Source: Azospira restricta
GTDB taxonomy: Bacteria; Pseudomonadota; Gammaproteobacteria; Burkholderiales; Rhodocyclaceae
Reading direction: 5' to 3'
Length of the DNA stretch: 64,000 nt
Assembly (NCBI RefSeq): GCF_016858125.1
Contig: NZ_CP064781.1
Location: 310,001 to 374,000, forward strand
Part shown: piece after piece, positions 62,423 through 64,000 of the stretch
How positions within the stretch are numbered: position 1 is the first letter of the stretch
Layout: each line of letters opens with the position of its first letter
Program-made: the position numbers and the translations under genes
The notes under the pieces: model-generated
Database searches by the model: none
What the model saw: the letters and a program-made list of their open reading frames with translations, nothing else
What the model was told of the DNA's origin: nothing

Positions 62423-63888
62423 CACATCAGCACGATGTCGTACTGCTCCTGCGAATAGCTCGGCTCGGCCTGCAGCGAGACCGGCTTCTCGATGAAGTCG
62501 GAGAGCATCGCCAGTCCCTGCGACTCTTCGTCGAGGAACAGGTCGACCACCGCCGGCGCGGCAATCACGCGGTACTCGCGGGCGTTGAACTGGCGCGCCT
62601 CGCGCAGGAGCTCGCGCAGGATCTCGTAGCAGACGGTGCGCGCGGTCTTCACCTCGCCGCGGCCGTCGCAGGTCGGGCACGGCTCGCACAGCACATGCGC
62701 CAGCGATTCGCGCGTGCGCTTACGCGTCATCTCGACCAGGCCGAGTGCGGTGAAGCCGTTCACGGTCAGCCGCGTGTGGTCGCGGGCGAGCGCCTTGTTG
62801 AACTCGGCGAGGACCGCCTCGCGGTGCTCGCCGCTGTCCATGTCGATGAAGTCGATGATGATGATGCCGCCGAGGTTCCTCAGCCGCAGCTGGCGCGCGA
62901 TGGTCTGCGCCGCCTCGAGGTTGGTCTTGAAGATGGTGTCGTCGAAGTTGCGCACGCCGACGAAGCCGCCGGTGTTCACGTCGATCGTCGTCATCGCCTC
63001 GGTCTGGTCGATGATCAGGTAGCCGCCGGACTTCAGGTCGACGCGGCGGGCGAGCGCCTTCTGGATCTCGTCCTCGACGCCGAACAGGTCGAACAGCGGC
63101 CGCTCGCCGGTGTAGTGCTCGAGCAGCGGCCGCACCGCCGGCGTATAGACGTCGGCGAAGGCGGTCAGCTTCTGGAAGTTCTCGCGCGAGTCGATGACGA
63201 TGCGCGCCGTGTCCGGATTGACGAAGTCGCGCAGCACGCGCTGCGCGAGGTTCAGCTCCTGGTAGATCAGCGCCGGCGGCGCCGCGGTCCGCGCCTGCGT
63301 CTTCAGCTCGGCCCAGATCTTCCTGAGGTAGGCGATGTCGTTGGCGAGATCGGCTTCGGAGGCCCCCTCGGCCATCGTACGCACGATGAAGCCGCCCGGC
63401 TCGTCGGCCGGGACCAGCCGGTTCAGTTTCTCGCGCAGGGATTCGCGCTCGGCCTCGTCCTCGATCCGCTGCGAGACGCCGATGTGCTTCTCCTGCGGCA
63501 GGTAGACCAGCATGCGGCCGGCCACCGAGATCTGCGTCGACAGCCGCGCCCCCTTGGTCCCGATCGGGTCCTTGATTACCTGCACGAGCAGGCTCTGTCC
63601 TTCCGACAGCATGCGCTCGATCGGCCGCGGCGGTTCGCTGCTGCCGTGGCCGTTCGGCCGCGCCTCGAGGATGTCGGCGACGTGCAGGAAGGCAGTGCGC
63701 TCGAGGCCGACGTCGATGAACGCCGACTGCATGCCGGGCAGGATGCGCACCACCTTGCCCATGTAGACGTTGCCGACGAGGCCGCGCGAGCTGGTGCGTT
63801 CGATGTGCAGTTCCTGCGTGACGCCCTGGTGCATGACGGCGACGCGCGTTTCCTGCGGCGTGAAGTTGATCAGGATCTGTTCTGGCAT
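62422..63888 (-). CDS. rng: Ribonuclease G
   Basis: Encodes 488 aa from the ATG at 63888 (MPEQILINFTPQETRVAVM), the same length as RNase G of E. coli; in-frame extension to 63963 would pass through the opposite promoter. An S1 domain follows with GLVGNVYMGKVVRILPGMQS and FIDVGLERTAFLHVADIL. The catalytic Asp is in IIIIDFIDMDSGEHREAVL, and the Zn-link Cys pair in LCEPCPTCDGRGEVKT. It cuts AU-rich single-stranded RNA and matures 16S rRNA. Confidence 0.95.
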   Translation of the reverse strand: MPEQILINFTPQETRVAVMHQGVTQELHIERTSSRGLVGNVYMGKVVRILPGMQSAFIDVGLERTAFLHVADILEARPNGHGSSEPPRPIERMLSEGQSLLVQVIKDPIGTKGARLSTQISVAGRMLVYLPQEKHIGVSQRIEDEAERESLREKLNRLVPADEPGGFIVRTMAEGASEADLANDIAYLRKIWAELKTQARTAAPPALIYQELNLAQRVLRDFVNPDTARIVIDSRENFQKLTAFADVYTPAVRPLLEHYTGERPLFDLFGVEDEIQKALARRVDLKSGGYLIIDQTEAMTTIDVNTGGFVGVRNFDDTIFKTNLEAAQTIARQLRLRNLGGIIIIDFIDMDSGEHREAVLAEFNKALARDHTRLTVNGFTALGLVEMTRKRTRESLAHVLCEPCPTCDGRGEVKTARTVCYEILRELLREARQFNAREYRVIAAPAVVDLFLDEESQGLAMLSDFIEKPVSLQAEPSYSQEQYDIVLM

Positions 63889-63925
63889 CGTGAAGTGCGG
63901 CGCCGGAGCCGGGCGGCGAGGCGCG

Positions 63926-63931
63926 TATAAT
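63926..63931 (+). promoter_or_regulatory. -10 box upstream of the U32 peptidase gene
   Basis: A perfect TATAAT stands 31 bases before the start of the gene at the right edge, between it and the divergent rng. No clear -35 box is seen. Confidence 0.5.
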
Positions 63932-63961
63932 TTCGGGACCGCCCTCATTGTACCGCCCCGC

Positions 63962-64000
63962 ATGAAAACCCCCGAACTCCTCGCCCCTGCCGGCTCGCTG
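63962..64000 (+). CDS. U32 family peptidase-like protein, 5' end only
   Basis: Only 13 codons are inside the window: MKTPELLAPAGSL. This start is highly typical of U32 peptidases such as YegQ/TrhP, which help hydroxylate tRNA uridine 34. A TATAAT box lies upstream. The assignment rests on the N-terminal signature alone. Confidence 0.6.
   Translation, partial: MKTPELLAPAGSL

Overview
The window is high-G+C DNA with short intergenic gaps and long runs of ATGA-type 4-bp start/stop overlaps. Gene content and order (waaC-waaA facing tolC-rhodanese-pcm, a cytochrome c5, RNase G beside a U32 peptidase, the membrane family labelled 'site-specific recombinase', sbtA with a CbbR-like LysR regulator) suggest a free-living betaproteobacterium. 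Rhodocyclales is my best guess, by inference only. No plasmid, phage or IS genes, CRISPR array or rRNA were seen. One tRNA-Arg(CCG) lies near 44.7 kb. No gene-free stretch exceeds 300 bases.

Region A (1-26465) is a surface-polysaccharide locus, all on the minus strand, so it reads from right to left. It begins with housekeeping sugar-nucleotide genes: galE, ugd, rfbB, rfbD, manC, gmd, fcl, rfbA, rfbC and a UDP-glucuronate decarboxylase. These predict UDP-Gal, UDP-GlcA, UDP-Xyl, dTDP-L-Rha and GDP-L-Fuc. A nearly continuous, translationally coupled run follows (15547 down to 6510): GmhB phosphatase, HddC-type nucleotidyltransferase, a CBS-HddA kinase fusion, a NeuB-type synthase fused to a TIM-barrel isomerase, GmhA, a CMP-sugar synthetase, an SDR, a TIM-barrel isomerase, an SDR and a PtmA-like SDR. 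The run combines a complete predicted GDP-D-glycero-alpha-D-manno-heptose set with the last two steps of a CMP-ulosonate pathway, but has none of the usual neuraminate, legionaminate or pseudaminate precursor enzymes. It is the best candidate here for an undescribed pathway. The last genes are a methyltransferase and a CDP-alcohol phosphotransferase (visibly AT-richer), a Wzx-like flippase, two capsule/surface-carbohydrate proteins and a multi-pass membrane protein cut by the left edge.

Region B (26610-31193) holds the LPS inner-core genes waaC and waaA, then tolC, a rhodanese and pcm on the other strand. Region C (31256-36134) is a TetR-controlled RND efflux operon with a strong dyad operator. 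Region D (36197-49226) contains Rep helicase, a TonB receptor-YfiR-GGDEF/EAL signalling operon, an Ala/Pro/Lys-rich exported protein, cytochrome c5, tRNA-Arg, a TerB-like protein, a flavin reductase-like protein, a NERD-domain helicase and two small exported proteins.

Region E (49228-63888) carries selO, then a divergent LysR/sbtA pair whose sbtA-sbtB-PAP2-dgkA genes all overlap. It continues with a P-type ATPase with Na,K-ATPase-like motifs, a large membrane protein, an NlpC/P60 lipoprotein, a succinate-semialdehyde dehydrogenase-like enzyme, a small membrane protein, an isochorismatase-like exported protein without the catalytic Cys, a MaoC hydratase and rng. The first 13 codons of a U32 peptidase lie at the right edge.
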